Assembly: GCA_964643075.1 (NCBI GenBank)
Contig: CAZXQO010000006.1
Coordinates: 71,890-135,889, forward strand
Direction: 5' to 3'
Length of the DNA: 64,000 nucleotides
Origin: Desulfocucumis sp964643075
GTDB lineage: Bacteria > Bacillota > Desulfotomaculia > Desulfotomaculales > Desulfocucumaceae
Made by a program: the position numbers and the translations under genes
Part shown: piece after piece, positions 49,222 to 59,050 of the stretch
How the letters are laid out: each line of letters opens with the position of its first letter
How positions within the stretch are numbered: position 1 is the stretch's first letter
Notes under the pieces: generated by a model
Databases searched by the model: none
Told to the model about the DNA's origin: nothing
What the model saw: the letters and a program-made list of their open reading frames with translations, nothing else

Positions 49222-49247
49222 TAACAGGCTCCCTCAGGAGCCTGTTC
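49222..49247 (+). terminator. Terminator after the deacetylase gene
   Basis: Stem AACAGGCTCC-CTCA-GGAGCCTGTT followed by CCATTTC. Located about 18 bases after the stop. Confidence 0.75.
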
Positions 49248-49345
49248 CATTTCACCAACATGATCATCTTCCTGATATATGTTTTCTAATTTGACAAGTT
49301 TTGCTATAGTATAATATAAAGACCTATCCGAACTGGAGAAAATAG

Positions 49346-50023
49346 ATGAAGAAAAAACTGACTTTTATCATATCTGGCATAATAGTCCTGATATCCTTCG
49401 CCATAGTTTTGCACGACCTTTACGGCCAGCACCCTCTGGGGCTGCACAAACACTTTCATACCACCCGGGAGCTGGCTGATTATTTCCTATCCTTCGGGCC
49501 CTGGACGGTTGCTATAAGCATACTGGTAATGATTATGCAGACCCTGTTTACACCTGTGCCACTTTTCCTGGTAGCGGGAGCCAACGGTTATATCTTCGGG
49601 GTAGCCTGGGGCATAGTAATCACCATGGCCGGCGCACTGATTGGCTCCACCGTGGCTTTTTATCTGGCCCGCTTTATCGCCCGGGATTACATCTCCAAAC
49701 GGATGGGGAAATACATGGCAAAGATGGACAATCTGAGCCAGGACACCGGGTTGAAGGTGGTATTTTTGGCCAGGTTGGTACCGGTGATACCCTCCAGCAT
49801 TGTCAGTTACGCGGCAGGACTGAGCAAAATGGGATTCGGCCATTTTTTTATAGCCAGCGTTCTAGGCAAGCTTCCGGAAATAGTCATTTACAACGCCCTG
49901 GGGCACAGCATTGACAGGGCACATGGGATATTTACCAAAGTTACCATTGCCCTGGTGCTGCTGGCGCTACTGGTAATGCCAATGCTACAAAAAAAAAAAG
50001 CTAAAGTCTGTATAGATAAATAA
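49346..50023 (+). CDS. VTT-domain (TVP38/DedA-like) membrane protein
   Basis: 225 residues with about five membrane segments. The VTT/SNARE-associated signature is present: PVPLFLVAGANGYIFG (about 71-86), the small-residue stretch GALIGSTVAFYLAR, and RLVPVIPSSIVSYAAGLSKM (about 143-162), which contains the conserved Arg and Pro of the re-entrant loop. This is the TVP38/TMEM64 branch (YdjX/YtxB-like). DedA-superfamily proteins are linked to phospholipid flipping; a specific role is unknown. ATG with a weak GGAGAAAATAG. Confidence 0.88.
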   Translation: MKKKLTFIISGIIVLISFAIVLHDLYGQHPLGLHKHFHTTRELADYFLSFGPWTVAISILVMIMQTLFTPVPLFLVAGANGYIFGVAWGIVITMAGALIGSTVAFYLARFIARDYISKRMGKYMAKMDNLSQDTGLKVVFLARLVPVIPSSIVSYAAGLSKMGFGHFFIASVLGKLPEIVIYNALGHSIDRAHGIFTKVTIALVLLALLVMPMLQKKKAKVCIDK

Positions 50024-50063
50024 GACCAGCAGACTTAAGCCCCTTTTAGGATTTGTCAACAAA

Positions 50064-50639
50064 TTAACAGCGCCAGCGCCGAAACTTGCCAGCATCATGA
50101 CGACCGTAACGGGAACCCGCCAGCCACACCACAACCCATCCGGTAAGCGCCCCCACCATCGCCCCCACCATGATATCAAAGGGATAATGAACTCCCACGT
50201 ACACCCTGGAATATGCTTCCACCGCTGCCAACAGCAATACGGCAGGGGCCAACCTCCGGTCCAGCAAAACTATTGCCGTAGCTGCGGCAAAGGCAGTGGC
50301 CGCATGCCCCGAAGGGAAGGAATAATCGTGGGGTGCCGTTATGAGGAGGTTAACCGGTTCTATTACAAGAAAAGGCCTGGGCCTGTCAAACAAATGCTTT
50401 AACAATTCGTCCGCCAGGAGAAAGCTACCCAAAAGGGCCAGCGAAACAACAACGAAACCCCGCAGCCCGAAACGGCGGCTTTTCAGCCCCAGCAGTACGG
50501 CCAACAGAATCCATACGGCTCCGCTGTTGCCGGCAAAGGAAACGAGAGGCATAACACGGTCAAAAAATACATTACTTAAATCCCTGTTAACAATTACAAA
50601 CAAAACAGTGTCAATACTGCCCAGGTAATCCAAAATCAT
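50064..50639 (-). CDS. PAP2-family phosphatase
   Basis: 191 residues, five to six membrane segments. The three phosphatase motifs are KHLFDRPRP (about 85-93), PSGHAATA (about 112-119) and SRVYVGVHYPFD (about 143-154). It probably dephosphorylates undecaprenyl pyrophosphate or a phosphatidate on the outer face of the membrane. GGAGCGG upstream of the ATG. The gene converges with the VTT-domain gene and shares a short 40-base spacer with it. Confidence 0.92.
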   Translation of the reverse strand: MILDYLGSIDTVLFVIVNRDLSNVFFDRVMPLVSFAGNSGAVWILLAVLLGLKSRRFGLRGFVVVSLALLGSFLLADELLKHLFDRPRPFLVIEPVNLLITAPHDYSFPSGHAATAFAAATAIVLLDRRLAPAVLLLAAVEAYSRVYVGVHYPFDIMVGAMVGALTGWVVVWLAGSRYGRHDAGKFRRWRC

Positions 50640-50700
50640 ATATCCGCTCCGGTGTTTAATATTTTGGTTACTATTCAGGTATTCTGACTCCTGAGTAGTT

Positions 50701-51324
50701 TCAATATTTATTTCTTTTCCTTCTTTTTAATAAGTATACCGCCAGCATTCCAACAATGGCCGCCCCCACCAACACATCTGCCCGGTGAAACCACGGTTTC
50801 AAAGCTTCCCAGTGCTCACCCAGCTTAATGCCGAGATAGGTGAGGAAAAAACACCAGGGCAGCGAACCCATGAAGGTGTAAAGTACAAAACGGGGGAAAT
50901 TCATGCCAGAAATACCGGCCGGCAGCGAAATAAATGTCCGTATGATAGGCATCAGCCTGGTGAAGAAAACAGTAGCTTCCCCGTAACGTAAAAACCAGTT
51001 TTCAGCAACGGCAAAATTTTTCTGTGATAAGCCGAAATACCTTCCGTATTTTAACAGGAAAGGTCTCCCCCCGTACCACCCCAGGATATAAGAGAGTATT
51101 GATCCCACGGTGCCACCTATGGCACCGGCCATGGCCGTCCAGAAAAAATTCAACTGGCCGGTGGAAACCAGATATCCCCCAAAAGGCAGTATTATTTCAC
51201 TGGGAAGGGGAATATTAGCGCTCTCAATGGCCATCCCAAGGGCTATCCCCCAATAACCCAGAGCGGCAATTCCGGCGGTAACCTCCCGGGATAACAAATC
51301 AATTAGATTATAAACAAAATCCAC
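50701..51324 (-). CDS. DedA family membrane protein
   Basis: 207 residues, about five membrane segments. GTG 51324 lies six bases after GGAGG, and I prefer it over the longer frame. Hallmarks of DedA: PLPSEIILPFGGYL (about 38-51, with the conserved Glu), YILGWYGGRPFLLKYG (about 82-97) and FFTRLMPIIRTFISLPAGISGM (split, about 118-139), followed by GSLPWCF. Probably a proton-driven lipid-carrier (undecaprenyl phosphate or phospholipid) flippase, as shown for some DedA members. Same strand as the PAP2 gene, which supports a joint role in undecaprenyl-phosphate recycling. Confidence 0.92.
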   Translation of the reverse strand: MDFVYNLIDLLSREVTAGIAALGYWGIALGMAIESANIPLPSEIILPFGGYLVSTGQLNFFWTAMAGAIGGTVGSILSYILGWYGGRPFLLKYGRYFGLSQKNFAVAENWFLRYGEATVFFTRLMPIIRTFISLPAGISGMNFPRFVLYTFMGSLPWCFFLTYLGIKLGEHWEALKPWFHRADVLVGAAIVGMLAVYLLKRRKRNKY

Positions 51325-51425
51325 TTCATACCTCCATAAAGTTACCCTCATTATGCCCCGGCAGGGGAAATATAACGAGGGCGGCAAAAATCTATTATGT
51401 TAATTCTATGGTGGAGCCGCAAGCA

Positions 51426-52673
51426 CTATAATCTGAAATTTTCCAGGATTTTGGCTAAAAAGGGGTTGGACTCCGTAAGCCCCTCCAGGGGAGATCTACG
51501 GGTGGAATAGCGGCGGTCATAGGCCATCAGGCCCAAAGCATCGCAAATAGCCCGAAAGTTTCCGGAAATGGTGGACGCATTTACCCCAAAACTGCGCGCC
51601 AACTCCTGCTGGCTGATAATACCGCTGAATTCCATTCTGTCCACGGCGTATACCACGGTGGCTGCCCAAACCGACTCCTTGCGCAGCTTAGGATTAATCA
51701 GACGGCAATAGTCCTGCCATAGCCGAATAGCCCCCTCTACCTGCTTCCGGTCGTAGCCCGCTTTGCCCAGGTATTCCGAAACGGTTCCGGCCACCCGGCC
51801 GTGAGCTGGCTGAAGCCATTCAGGCTCCGGAACCTTCCCCGCCAAATCCTCCAGAAAGGCATTGGTAATTTTCTGGTCAACAGCAGCAGTAGGCTGATCC
51901 TTTATCTTTTTATCCCAGATATTCCTTATTATAGCCCTGGGTGTCTTGCCGGTGTCCACCGGGCGGGGCATGCTGGCATTGATACCTATCTCCATGACCC
52001 AGCCATTGATCTTATGTGCCCTGTCCCTTAAATATTGCTGCCAGGCCTCCCGGTGAGATATACCTTTGCGGCGGTGATATCCGGTAAAATCATCCTGTAT
52101 TTTCTTCATCAGCGGCAGCTTGCAGAATCCAGGAAGGGCCAGCCCGCTGGTGGAAAACTCATACTCGTCCCCCACCTTCAAGACCCGCATAAGCAGCACC
52201 GTACCTACTTCCACCAGATCAGCCACGCTGGGGTCCTGTACGGTAAATTCATTTCTGTGCATAAGGTCCTTGATAACCATGCATTTGCCTGGGAAAACAT
52301 GAATTACCTCGTAAACTGAAATACGAGCGGCGGACCAGTACACCAAAAGCTGTTGTTCCATATCGGAAAATGTCTGGTTTTCTTTAAAATCCTCGATCAG
52401 GGTCCGGCCACCGGACATCACATAATCAAATATAAACCATTCAAAACAGCGTTCCATGGTAAAATCATCTTCCCTGTCACCATAACCGGAGGCAATGCTG
52501 TCCAGGTAGATTTCCTGCGCTCTGGCAGCTTCATCAAAAAATGCTGTCCTGTCAGCGAACTCACCGAGTCTACGGCGGAGCAACTGGCCTGCCTTGCGCC
52601 ATCTAATCTGGTCTAAGTATATAATCTTACTGCTGCCCTGAACTTGTTCGGTTTTGGCACTGTTTTTTTTCAT
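51426..52673 (-). CDS. Protein of unknown function with C-terminal helix-turn-helix
   Basis: 415 residues, cytoplasmic, ATG behind GGGGAGG. I do not recognise the N-terminal 280 residues (acidic, with YLDSIASGYGDREDDFTMER and FEWFIFDYVMSGG). The C-terminal part (about 320-385) has WAATVVYAVDRM, then an ISQQELARSFGVNASTISGNFRAI stretch, which reads as a helix-turn-helix inside a cyclin-box-like helical bundle. A DNA-binding regulator is likely, but neither target nor signal is visible. It lies between dedA and the C-terminal processing protease gene, on the same strand as both. Confidence 0.8.
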   Translation of the reverse strand: MKKNSAKTEQVQGSSKIIYLDQIRWRKAGQLLRRRLGEFADRTAFFDEAARAQEIYLDSIASGYGDREDDFTMERCFEWFIFDYVMSGGRTLIEDFKENQTFSDMEQQLLVYWSAARISVYEVIHVFPGKCMVIKDLMHRNEFTVQDPSVADLVEVGTVLLMRVLKVGDEYEFSTSGLALPGFCKLPLMKKIQDDFTGYHRRKGISHREAWQQYLRDRAHKINGWVMEIGINASMPRPVDTGKTPRAIIRNIWDKKIKDQPTAAVDQKITNAFLEDLAGKVPEPEWLQPAHGRVAGTVSEYLGKAGYDRKQVEGAIRLWQDYCRLINPKLRKESVWAATVVYAVDRMEFSGIISQQELARSFGVNASTISGNFRAICDALGLMAYDRRYSTRRSPLEGLTESNPFLAKILENFRL

Positions 52674-52746
52674 ACCGCCACCTCCCCGTAAAAAAGCTGC
52701 TTAACAATTTAACTACGCAATTAATGTTAGTTCAACGCAAGCGGGT

Positions 52747-54228
52747 CTATTTCCTGCCCGCCTTCACCATGGTAACCTCATCGCTGCGTTCCACAACAGT
52801 AATGCCGGGGATAGCAGACGTCAGCGGCATATATGACAATCCTTCCCTTGTGGTTATGGGCGCTTCCAGCGTTATGCCCTTTCCGTTGATGACAGCTGAA
52901 GCCCGGTTCGCGAAGAGCCGGATATTTTCATTTTCCCCCACCAGATTAATACTCCGGGTATTCTCGTTCCAGCTTACGGAATACCCCAGTGCCTCCATGG
53001 CGAAACGAAGCGGTACATAAACTACTCCCCCAGCCTTGTAGGCTGCCGCCTGCAGGGGTATTTCCTCGCCGTTGATACTAGCCTTTTTATCAATCAGACT
53101 AAACTTTACAACGGTTTCAGCCGCGGGGCTGACTATATTTTTTGCCAGAATAAGCTGCAATTCCTGAGTTAGCACGCGCACATCAGGGTCAAGACCGATG
53201 CCGTTGATGGAGCGCCCCTTGGGAGTGAGGTAACGAGCCGTGGTAAGTTTTAGCGCTCCCCCACTCTCCAGGGGAATAATGCTCTGTACCACTCCCTTGC
53301 CGTAAGAGGTATCCCCCAGTAAAACAGCCTTACCGTAATCTTGTAATGCTCCGGCCAACACCTCGGAAGCACTGGCGGTTAATTCATTCATAAGTATTAC
53401 CGTGGGGCCGTTCCAGCGGGCGTTGCCCCGGGAGCGATATTCATCCCTGATGGAATCCCTGTCCACGGTGGTAACCACCAGGGATTTATCCGGCAGGAAA
53501 TTCCCAGCCATGTCCACGGCAGCTTGCAGATAGCCGCCGGGAGTATTCCGCAGATCAATCACCAACCCCTTTACTCCCTCGGCTACAAGCCTGTCCAGAT
53601 CAACTGCAAACTCATCCGCAGTCCGGGAACCGAAAGAATGTACAACTATGTAGCCTATGTTTCCCGACAGCTTGCTTGAAACCACCGTGGGAGAGGAAAG
53701 AGATGTTCTTTTCAGGGTAACCTCAATGTCCCGGGAGCCCCGGCGTACTGTAAGCGTAACGGTAGTTCCTTCCGGACCTCTGACTTTGGACACCACTTCA
53801 TCCAGTAACAGGCCGGCTACATTTTCCCCATTGACCTTTATGATTAAGTCCCCAGGCTTGATGTCGGCATGGGAGGCCGGTGAATCGGAAATCAAATCCA
53901 GCACCTGGGTGTATTGCCCGTTTTCCTGTAATCTAAGGCCCACACCCACAAAATCCCCATCCAGCATTTCCTTGTATTCTTTAAGTATATCCTCGCTCAG
54001 ATACTCGGAATAAGGATCGTTCAATCTCTCCAACATGCCCGATATGGCACCCTCGGTAAGCTTGTTCAATTCCGGCTTGTCAATATGGTGCCGGTAAATA
54101 TAATCCATAACTTCCTGTACCTGCAGGACCGCTTTGGTGGAAGGATCCAGATCCAGAGCTAGAGCCTGTGTGGAGGCCGACATGAGCATGATAACAACCA
54201 AAAACAAAACCACTAAACGACGGGGCAA
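52747..54228 (-). CDS. S41-family C-terminal processing protease with PDZ and Cu-amine-oxidase-N domains
   Basis: 493 residues from the TTG at 54228 (GAGGTGATTATT upstream). Signal peptide about 1-24. A PDZ domain (about 90-170: DFVGVGLRLQ, IKPGDLIIKVNG) precedes the tail-specific protease core with NTPGGYL, the catalytic Ser in LTASASEVLAGAL and Lys in GDTSYGKGVVQ. At the C-terminus (about 385-493) a copper-amine-oxidase N-like domain (VPLRFAMEALGYSV) replaces the usual peptidoglycan-binding domain; these domains are common in exported proteins of this clade. It processes exported proteins at the cell surface. Confidence 0.92.
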   Translation of the reverse strand: MPRRLVVLFLVVIMLMSASTQALALDLDPSTKAVLQVQEVMDYIYRHHIDKPELNKLTEGAISGMLERLNDPYSEYLSEDILKEYKEMLDGDFVGVGLRLQENGQYTQVLDLISDSPASHADIKPGDLIIKVNGENVAGLLLDEVVSKVRGPEGTTVTLTVRRGSRDIEVTLKRTSLSSPTVVSSKLSGNIGYIVVHSFGSRTADEFAVDLDRLVAEGVKGLVIDLRNTPGGYLQAAVDMAGNFLPDKSLVVTTVDRDSIRDEYRSRGNARWNGPTVILMNELTASASEVLAGALQDYGKAVLLGDTSYGKGVVQSIIPLESGGALKLTTARYLTPKGRSINGIGLDPDVRVLTQELQLILAKNIVSPAAETVVKFSLIDKKASINGEEIPLQAAAYKAGGVVYVPLRFAMEALGYSVSWNENTRSINLVGENENIRLFANRASAVINGKGITLEAPITTREGLSYMPLTSAIPGITVVERSDEVTMVKAGRK

Positions 54229-54237
54229 AATAATCAC

Positions 54238-54564
54238 CTCAAATTTAATTTCTGCTAGTTCTAACTCATGGATTAATTCTCCCGGCGTTAATTAATCTCC
54301 TGCCTTTATTTTACTCCTCAGAAAACTTTAAGGCGGCTCAAAGAAAGGTATTTTGACGGTTTCCGGTGAAATAATATAAAAAGGCCGGGAAATCCCTGTG
54401 TTTCTCTGCGGGAGCGGCCTGAGCGCCATTTTTCACAGTCCTGTTAACTGCTGACAGACGCAGTACACCCTTGCACTGCACTCAGATGGCCGGTGCATAC
54501 TTATTAATAGTATAGTCGGACTTAAAATAGCTGATCAACAAATAAACTAAGGAAGGTGCTTGCC
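54238..54564. other. Intergenic region upstream of polA
   Basis: About 325 bases between divergent genes. GGCCGGGAAATCCC and GGGAGCGGCC (about 54382-54420) could pair into an imperfect hairpin. Otherwise I see nothing; promoters for both genes presumably lie here but are not obvious. Confidence 0.5.
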
Positions 54565-57228
54565 TTGCCCCCGGAAACTTTTATGGTGATAGACGGCAAC
54601 AGCCTGGCCCACCGGGCATATCACGCCATTCCATCCCTTGCCACCAGCAAGGGTGTGGTCACTAACGCCGTTTACGGTTTCACCACTATGCTGCTGAAAA
54701 TACTGGAGGAGAAAAAACCAGCCCTGGTGGCGGTTTGCTTTGACAAGGGAAAAATAAATTTCCGCCACCAGCAGTTTAGCGACTATAAAGCCCACCGTAA
54801 GGCGACCCCAGACGATTTGAGACCTCAGTTTCCCCTGTTGAAAGAGGTTTTGGAAGCCATGGGCATACGGATATTAGAACAGGAAGGCTTCGAGGCGGAT
54901 GATCTGATCGGCACACTGATCACACTGGCAGAAAAACAGAGCGTCAGCAGTATCATAGTCACAGGCGATCGGGACGCCCTGCAGTTAGTATCTCCCCTGA
55001 CCAGAGTATTGCTGACCAAAAAGGGCATTACCGAACTGGATGAATATGATGAGGGCAAAGTATGGGAGAAATACGGCATATCTCCGGAACAGCTAATCGA
55101 CTTTAAAGGGCTGGTAGGTGACCCCTCGGACAACATACCCGGTGTGCCGGGCATAGGCGAGAAAACCGCTTCCAAACTGATCAGCGAATTCGGCACACTT
55201 GAAGAGGTTATAGAGCACCGGGAGGAACTCCCCACAAGAATTAAAAATAAAATCAGCGAGTTCACAGAGCAGGCGCTGCTTTCCAGAAGTCTGGCCACCA
55301 TTATCCGGGATATTCCCCTGGACGGGAATATGAAGCTATACAGCTGGCAGGGACCCGACTACCCCAGGCTGCTCGCCCTGTTCAGTGAGCTTGAATTTAA
55401 AACCTTGCTCAGGGGAATAATGAGCCGCCGGGATGGGGGAGGAAGCAAGGGCAGGCAGGGCAGTTTCATTACCGATACACACGCCATCCCGGAACCCGAT
55501 ACTTTCAGCGTGGGCTATATCACCATAACCGGCGTAAAAATGCTGGCAGCCGCCCTGGATAAAATAAAGTCTGCAGGCGAGACCGCCCTGGCCCTGGCCG
55601 GTGACAAGAAGAACGGGCTGCACGCCGTAGCCTTAAGCATACCGGGCAACGTATTTTATCTACCCCTGGACAGCCGGCACGAACTCCCCCGGGACGAAGC
55701 GCTGACCTGGCTGGGGGAACTGTGCGGCGACCGGAACACCCGCAAGCTGTGCCACAATGCCAAGGATGACATGTGGCTGCTAAAAGCTAACGGAATATAT
55801 CTGGAAGGACTGTCCTTCGACACCATGGTGGCGGCCTACCTGCTGAATCCCGCCACACCCAGCAGGGAACTGCCGGAGGTGGCCCTGGAGCATTTAAAAA
55901 TTGTGCTTCCCTCCGGGATCGAACCGGCCCTCCCGGCCCGGGCGGAGGCCATACTCCGGCTGCGGGAACCGCTGGCCGCCAGGATAGAGGAAACGGGTAT
56001 GGACAGACTGTATTATGAAGTTGAACTGCCCCTGGTAGCCGTGCTGGCGGAGATGGAAATGACCGGTGTTAAGGTGGACAATAGGCTCTTAGGTGACATA
56101 TCTACCGAATTGGGGGGAAAAATACAGCAACTGACCGGTACCATCCACCACCTGGCGGGGGAAAAATTCAACATCAATTCCACCAAACAGCTGGGCCACA
56201 TACTATTTGATAAACTGGAACTGCCAGTGATCAAACGCACCAAAACGGGCTATTCCACTGATGCGGGAGTACTGGAGGAACTGGCCGGCTCCCACGAAAT
56301 TGTGGCCCATATACTGGAACACCGGCAGCTGGCCAAACTAAAATCAACTTATGTGGACGGGCTGGCCCCACTGATTGACCCCGACACCGGGCTGGTGCAC
56401 ACAACCTTCCACCAGGACGTCACGGCCACCGGCAGGCTGTCCAGCGCGGAACCAAACCTCCAAAACATACCCATAAAAATGGAAGAGGGCAGAAAAATCA
56501 GGAAGGTATTTCTACCCCGCCGGGAAGGGAACATAATACTATCCGCCGATTACTCCCAAATAGAACTGCGCATTCTGGCCCACATGTCAGGCGACCCGCT
56601 GCTGGTGGACGCGTTCAAACACGGGGAGGACATACATACCCGGACTGCCTCCGAAGTATTCGGCGTAACTATGAGCGAAGTTACCAGAGAGATGCGGGGA
56701 CGGGCCAAGGCGGTGAATTTCGGTATTATATACGGCATCAGCGATTTTGGGCTGTCCCGGGACATCAAAGTCCCCCGACGGGAAGCCAAACTATATATTG
56801 AAGGCTACTTCAACCGCTACCAGGGCGTGAAAAAATATATCGAGCGGATAGTCGCCGAGACCCGGGCAAAGGGATACGTCACCACCCTGCTGAACCGGCG
56901 GCGCTACCTGCCCGACCTGTTCAGCTCCAATCACACCGTCAGGAGCTTCGGTGAGCGCACCGCCATGAACACCCCCATCCAGGGAAGCGCGGCGGACATA
57001 ATCAAAATGGCCATGGTGCGTATTTACGATGAAATACTGGAGCGCGGTCTGGCCACCAAAATGATTCTACAAGTGCATGACGAACTCATTTTTGATGTAC
57101 CATTGGAAGAATTCGAAGCAATGAAAGAGTTGGTAAAAACCAGGATGGAGAACGCCCTGGCCCTGGACGTCCCGCTGGAAGTGGATATGAAGGCGGGGTA
57201 TAACTGGTACGAAGTGCAAAAGATATAA
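54565..57228 (+). CDS. polA: DNA polymerase I
   Basis: 887 residues; TTG 54565 is preferred, eight bases after AAGGAAGG. The 5'-3' exonuclease domain (about 1-290) has VIDGNSLAHRAYHA and the VTGDRDALQLV metal site. The 3'-5' exonuclease-like middle (about 300-480) lacks the DxE pair of motif I (ALALAGDKKNG), so proofreading is probably lost as in many Firmicutes. The polymerase domain has DYSQIELRILAH (motif A), the O-helix RAKAVNFGIIYG and VHDELIFD (motif C). Role: repair synthesis and Okazaki-fragment maturation. It starts the run polA-mutM-coaE. Confidence 0.96.
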   Translation: MPPETFMVIDGNSLAHRAYHAIPSLATSKGVVTNAVYGFTTMLLKILEEKKPALVAVCFDKGKINFRHQQFSDYKAHRKATPDDLRPQFPLLKEVLEAMGIRILEQEGFEADDLIGTLITLAEKQSVSSIIVTGDRDALQLVSPLTRVLLTKKGITELDEYDEGKVWEKYGISPEQLIDFKGLVGDPSDNIPGVPGIGEKTASKLISEFGTLEEVIEHREELPTRIKNKISEFTEQALLSRSLATIIRDIPLDGNMKLYSWQGPDYPRLLALFSELEFKTLLRGIMSRRDGGGSKGRQGSFITDTHAIPEPDTFSVGYITITGVKMLAAALDKIKSAGETALALAGDKKNGLHAVALSIPGNVFYLPLDSRHELPRDEALTWLGELCGDRNTRKLCHNAKDDMWLLKANGIYLEGLSFDTMVAAYLLNPATPSRELPEVALEHLKIVLPSGIEPALPARAEAILRLREPLAARIEETGMDRLYYEVELPLVAVLAEMEMTGVKVDNRLLGDISTELGGKIQQLTGTIHHLAGEKFNINSTKQLGHILFDKLELPVIKRTKTGYSTDAGVLEELAGSHEIVAHILEHRQLAKLKSTYVDGLAPLIDPDTGLVHTTFHQDVTATGRLSSAEPNLQNIPIKMEEGRKIRKVFLPRREGNIILSADYSQIELRILAHMSGDPLLVDAFKHGEDIHTRTASEVFGVTMSEVTREMRGRAKAVNFGIIYGISDFGLSRDIKVPRREAKLYIEGYFNRYQGVKKYIERIVAETRAKGYVTTLLNRRRYLPDLFSSNHTVRSFGERTAMNTPIQGSAADIIKMAMVRIYDEILERGLATKMILQVHDELIFDVPLEEFEAMKELVKTRMENALALDVPLEVDMKAGYNWYEVQKI

Positions 57229-57264
57229 ACCAGTCTACACATTCATTATATCAGGAGTGCAAAT

Positions 57265-58092
57265 ATGCCCGAGCTGCCGGAAGTGGAAACAGTAAAAAGA
57301 ACCCTGGAAAAAAAGCTGGCGGGACTGACATTCGAATCCGTTAAGCTGCACATGCCCAAAATTGTGCGGCTGCCGACACCTGAAGAATTTGCGGATTCTC
57401 TCACGGGGAAAAAAATATCGCGCCTGGGCCGCAGGGGAAAATACCTGCTGCTGTACCTGTCCGGTGGATATACACTGGTAATCCATCTCCGTATGACCGG
57501 CAGGTTAGTTTACACCACCCCTGAAGCACCCCTGGAAAAACATACCCACGCAGTTTTTACCCTCAGCAACGGTGATCAGCTGCGTTATATGGATATCCGG
57601 CAATTCGGCAGGATGATGCTCGCCCCCACCGCTGAACTGGACGAAATGCCGGGCCTTAAAACCCTGGGGGTAGAACCGCTCAGCGAGAATTTCACCAGGG
57701 AATTCATGAAAAAGGAATTGAAGCGCCGCCGCACCAGGCTGAAGGCACTGCTGCTGGACCAGTCCTTTATCGCCGGGCTGGGCAATATATACGTAGACGA
57801 AGCCCTCCACAGGGCCGGACTGCACCCCGAAAGGCTGGCCGCCGGCCTTTCCCCCCGGGAGATAACCCATCTTTATCAGGCCATTAAGGATGTTTTGAAC
57901 GAGGGCATCGAAAACAGGGGAACATCCTTCCGGGATTACGTGGATGGTGACGGCAGACCGGGGAACTACCAGGATAAGCTGGCGGTATACAGCAAGGAAG
58001 GCAAACCCTGCCTGAAATGCGGCAAACCCATCAATCGCATCCGGGTGGCAGGACGCAGTTCCTATTTCTGCCCTCACTGCCAGAAACCGTAA
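57265..58092 (+). CDS. mutM: Formamidopyrimidine-DNA glycosylase
   Basis: 275 residues. The catalytic N-terminus is PELPEVETVKR (Pro and Glu after Met removal). The H2TH region carries GLGNIYVDEAL (about 171-181), and a C-terminal zinc finger has C-LK-C and C-PH-C (about 249-272). It removes 8-oxoguanine and formamidopyrimidines and nicks the strand. The ATG follows AGGAGTGC. It lies 36 bases after polA, the usual neighbour in Firmicutes, so the two are co-transcribed repair genes. Confidence 0.97.
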   Translation: MPELPEVETVKRTLEKKLAGLTFESVKLHMPKIVRLPTPEEFADSLTGKKISRLGRRGKYLLLYLSGGYTLVIHLRMTGRLVYTTPEAPLEKHTHAVFTLSNGDQLRYMDIRQFGRMMLAPTAELDEMPGLKTLGVEPLSENFTREFMKKELKRRRTRLKALLLDQSFIAGLGNIYVDEALHRAGLHPERLAAGLSPREITHLYQAIKDVLNEGIENRGTSFRDYVDGDGRPGNYQDKLAVYSKEGKPCLKCGKPINRIRVAGRSSYFCPHCQKP

Positions 58093-58220
58093 GAGATTCC
58101 ATCCTCACAATTTCCACTGTCCCTCTCATATCACCCGGCTCTCCTGCCGGACTGCATCCTCTTATTCCCCATTAAACACATGCACCCCCGGCTGTCTAAT
58201 TCACCGCGCTGGGGTGATTT

Positions 58221-58234
58221 TTTATCTCGCTAAC
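58221..58234 (+). repeat. Partial match to the composite repeat
   Basis: TTTATCTCGCTAAC is identical to the start of the repeats at 44 and 1065, but the hairpins that should follow are absent (CGACCCGCTCC instead). It lies in the 285-base gap between mutM and coaE, which otherwise holds nothing that I can identify. Confidence 0.45.
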
Positions 58235-58377
58235 GACCCGCTCCGTTGCATCAGGCGTATTTTTCAGAAGAAATAAGACATGCCTTCCCAGAACTTAAAA
58301 AACAGTTTAAAATAAAGTCAAATAAGGCTATATAAAAAGTGTAGCAATCAATAGCCGTTCCCACTGAGGTGAAGAAT

Positions 58378-58986
58378 TTGAAAGTTATCGGTCTGACTGG
58401 CAATATAGGCAGCGGCAAGAGTACGGTCTCCCGCCGCCTGGGTGAACTGGGCGCCGTGGTGGTGGATACCGACCGGATAGCAAGGGACGTGGTAGCTCCA
58501 GGCACCACCGGGCTGAATGAAATCACAAAAACTTTCGGTGGCAGCGTACTAACCAACGCGGGTGAACTGGACAGGGCTAAAATGGGATCAATAGTTTTTC
58601 AGGACCGGGAGGCCCTGTCCAGGTTGGAATCCATAGTCCACCCGCTGATCAACCGGGAAGTGGTAAAAAGAATCGAGGAATACAAAAAAGGGCCAAACCC
58701 TGCCCCGGCTCTGGTCATAGAAGTGCCCCTGCTAATAGAGTCCGGCATGCACCGCCTGATGGATGAAACATGGCTGGTTACAGTAAACCCTGCAACACAG
58801 CTTAACAGAGTATTGTCCCGGGACAAACTATCACCGGAGCAAGCACTGCAACGCATCCGGTCACAAATGCCCCAGGAGCAAAAAATAAAATACGCCACGA
58901 AGATTATCGATAATAACGGTTCGCCTGAAGAGACTTACACCCAGATGGATAAACTATGGAGCGAGTTGACCGGAGATAACCTTTAA
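58378..58986 (+). CDS. coaE: Dephospho-CoA kinase
   Basis: 202 residues. The start is taken at TTG 58378 with GAGGTG upstream; GTG 58369 would overlap that site. Walker A GLTGNIGSGKST (about 5-16), VVDTDRIARDVV (about 31-42, with the substrate Asp), HPLI (about 89) and the LID segment are canonical. It phosphorylates the ribose 3'-OH of dephospho-CoA, the last step of CoA synthesis. Located between mutM and a lytic transglycosylase gene, a common order in clostridia and bacilli. Confidence 0.95.
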   Translation: MKVIGLTGNIGSGKSTVSRRLGELGAVVVDTDRIARDVVAPGTTGLNEITKTFGGSVLTNAGELDRAKMGSIVFQDREALSRLESIVHPLINREVVKRIEEYKKGPNPAPALVIEVPLLIESGMHRLMDETWLVTVNPATQLNRVLSRDKLSPEQALQRIRSQMPQEQKIKYATKIIDNNGSPEETYTQMDKLWSELTGDNL

Positions 58987-59050
58987 GGAGTTATCCACGC
59001 CCGGGAAAGGGAATAGATATACTTTAAACAACATTTCGGAGTGATGCCAC

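Noticed and set aside
57505..58077. 190-codon minus-strand frame inside mutM
   Set aside because: Antisense shadow of a clearly recognised gene in GC-rich sequence.
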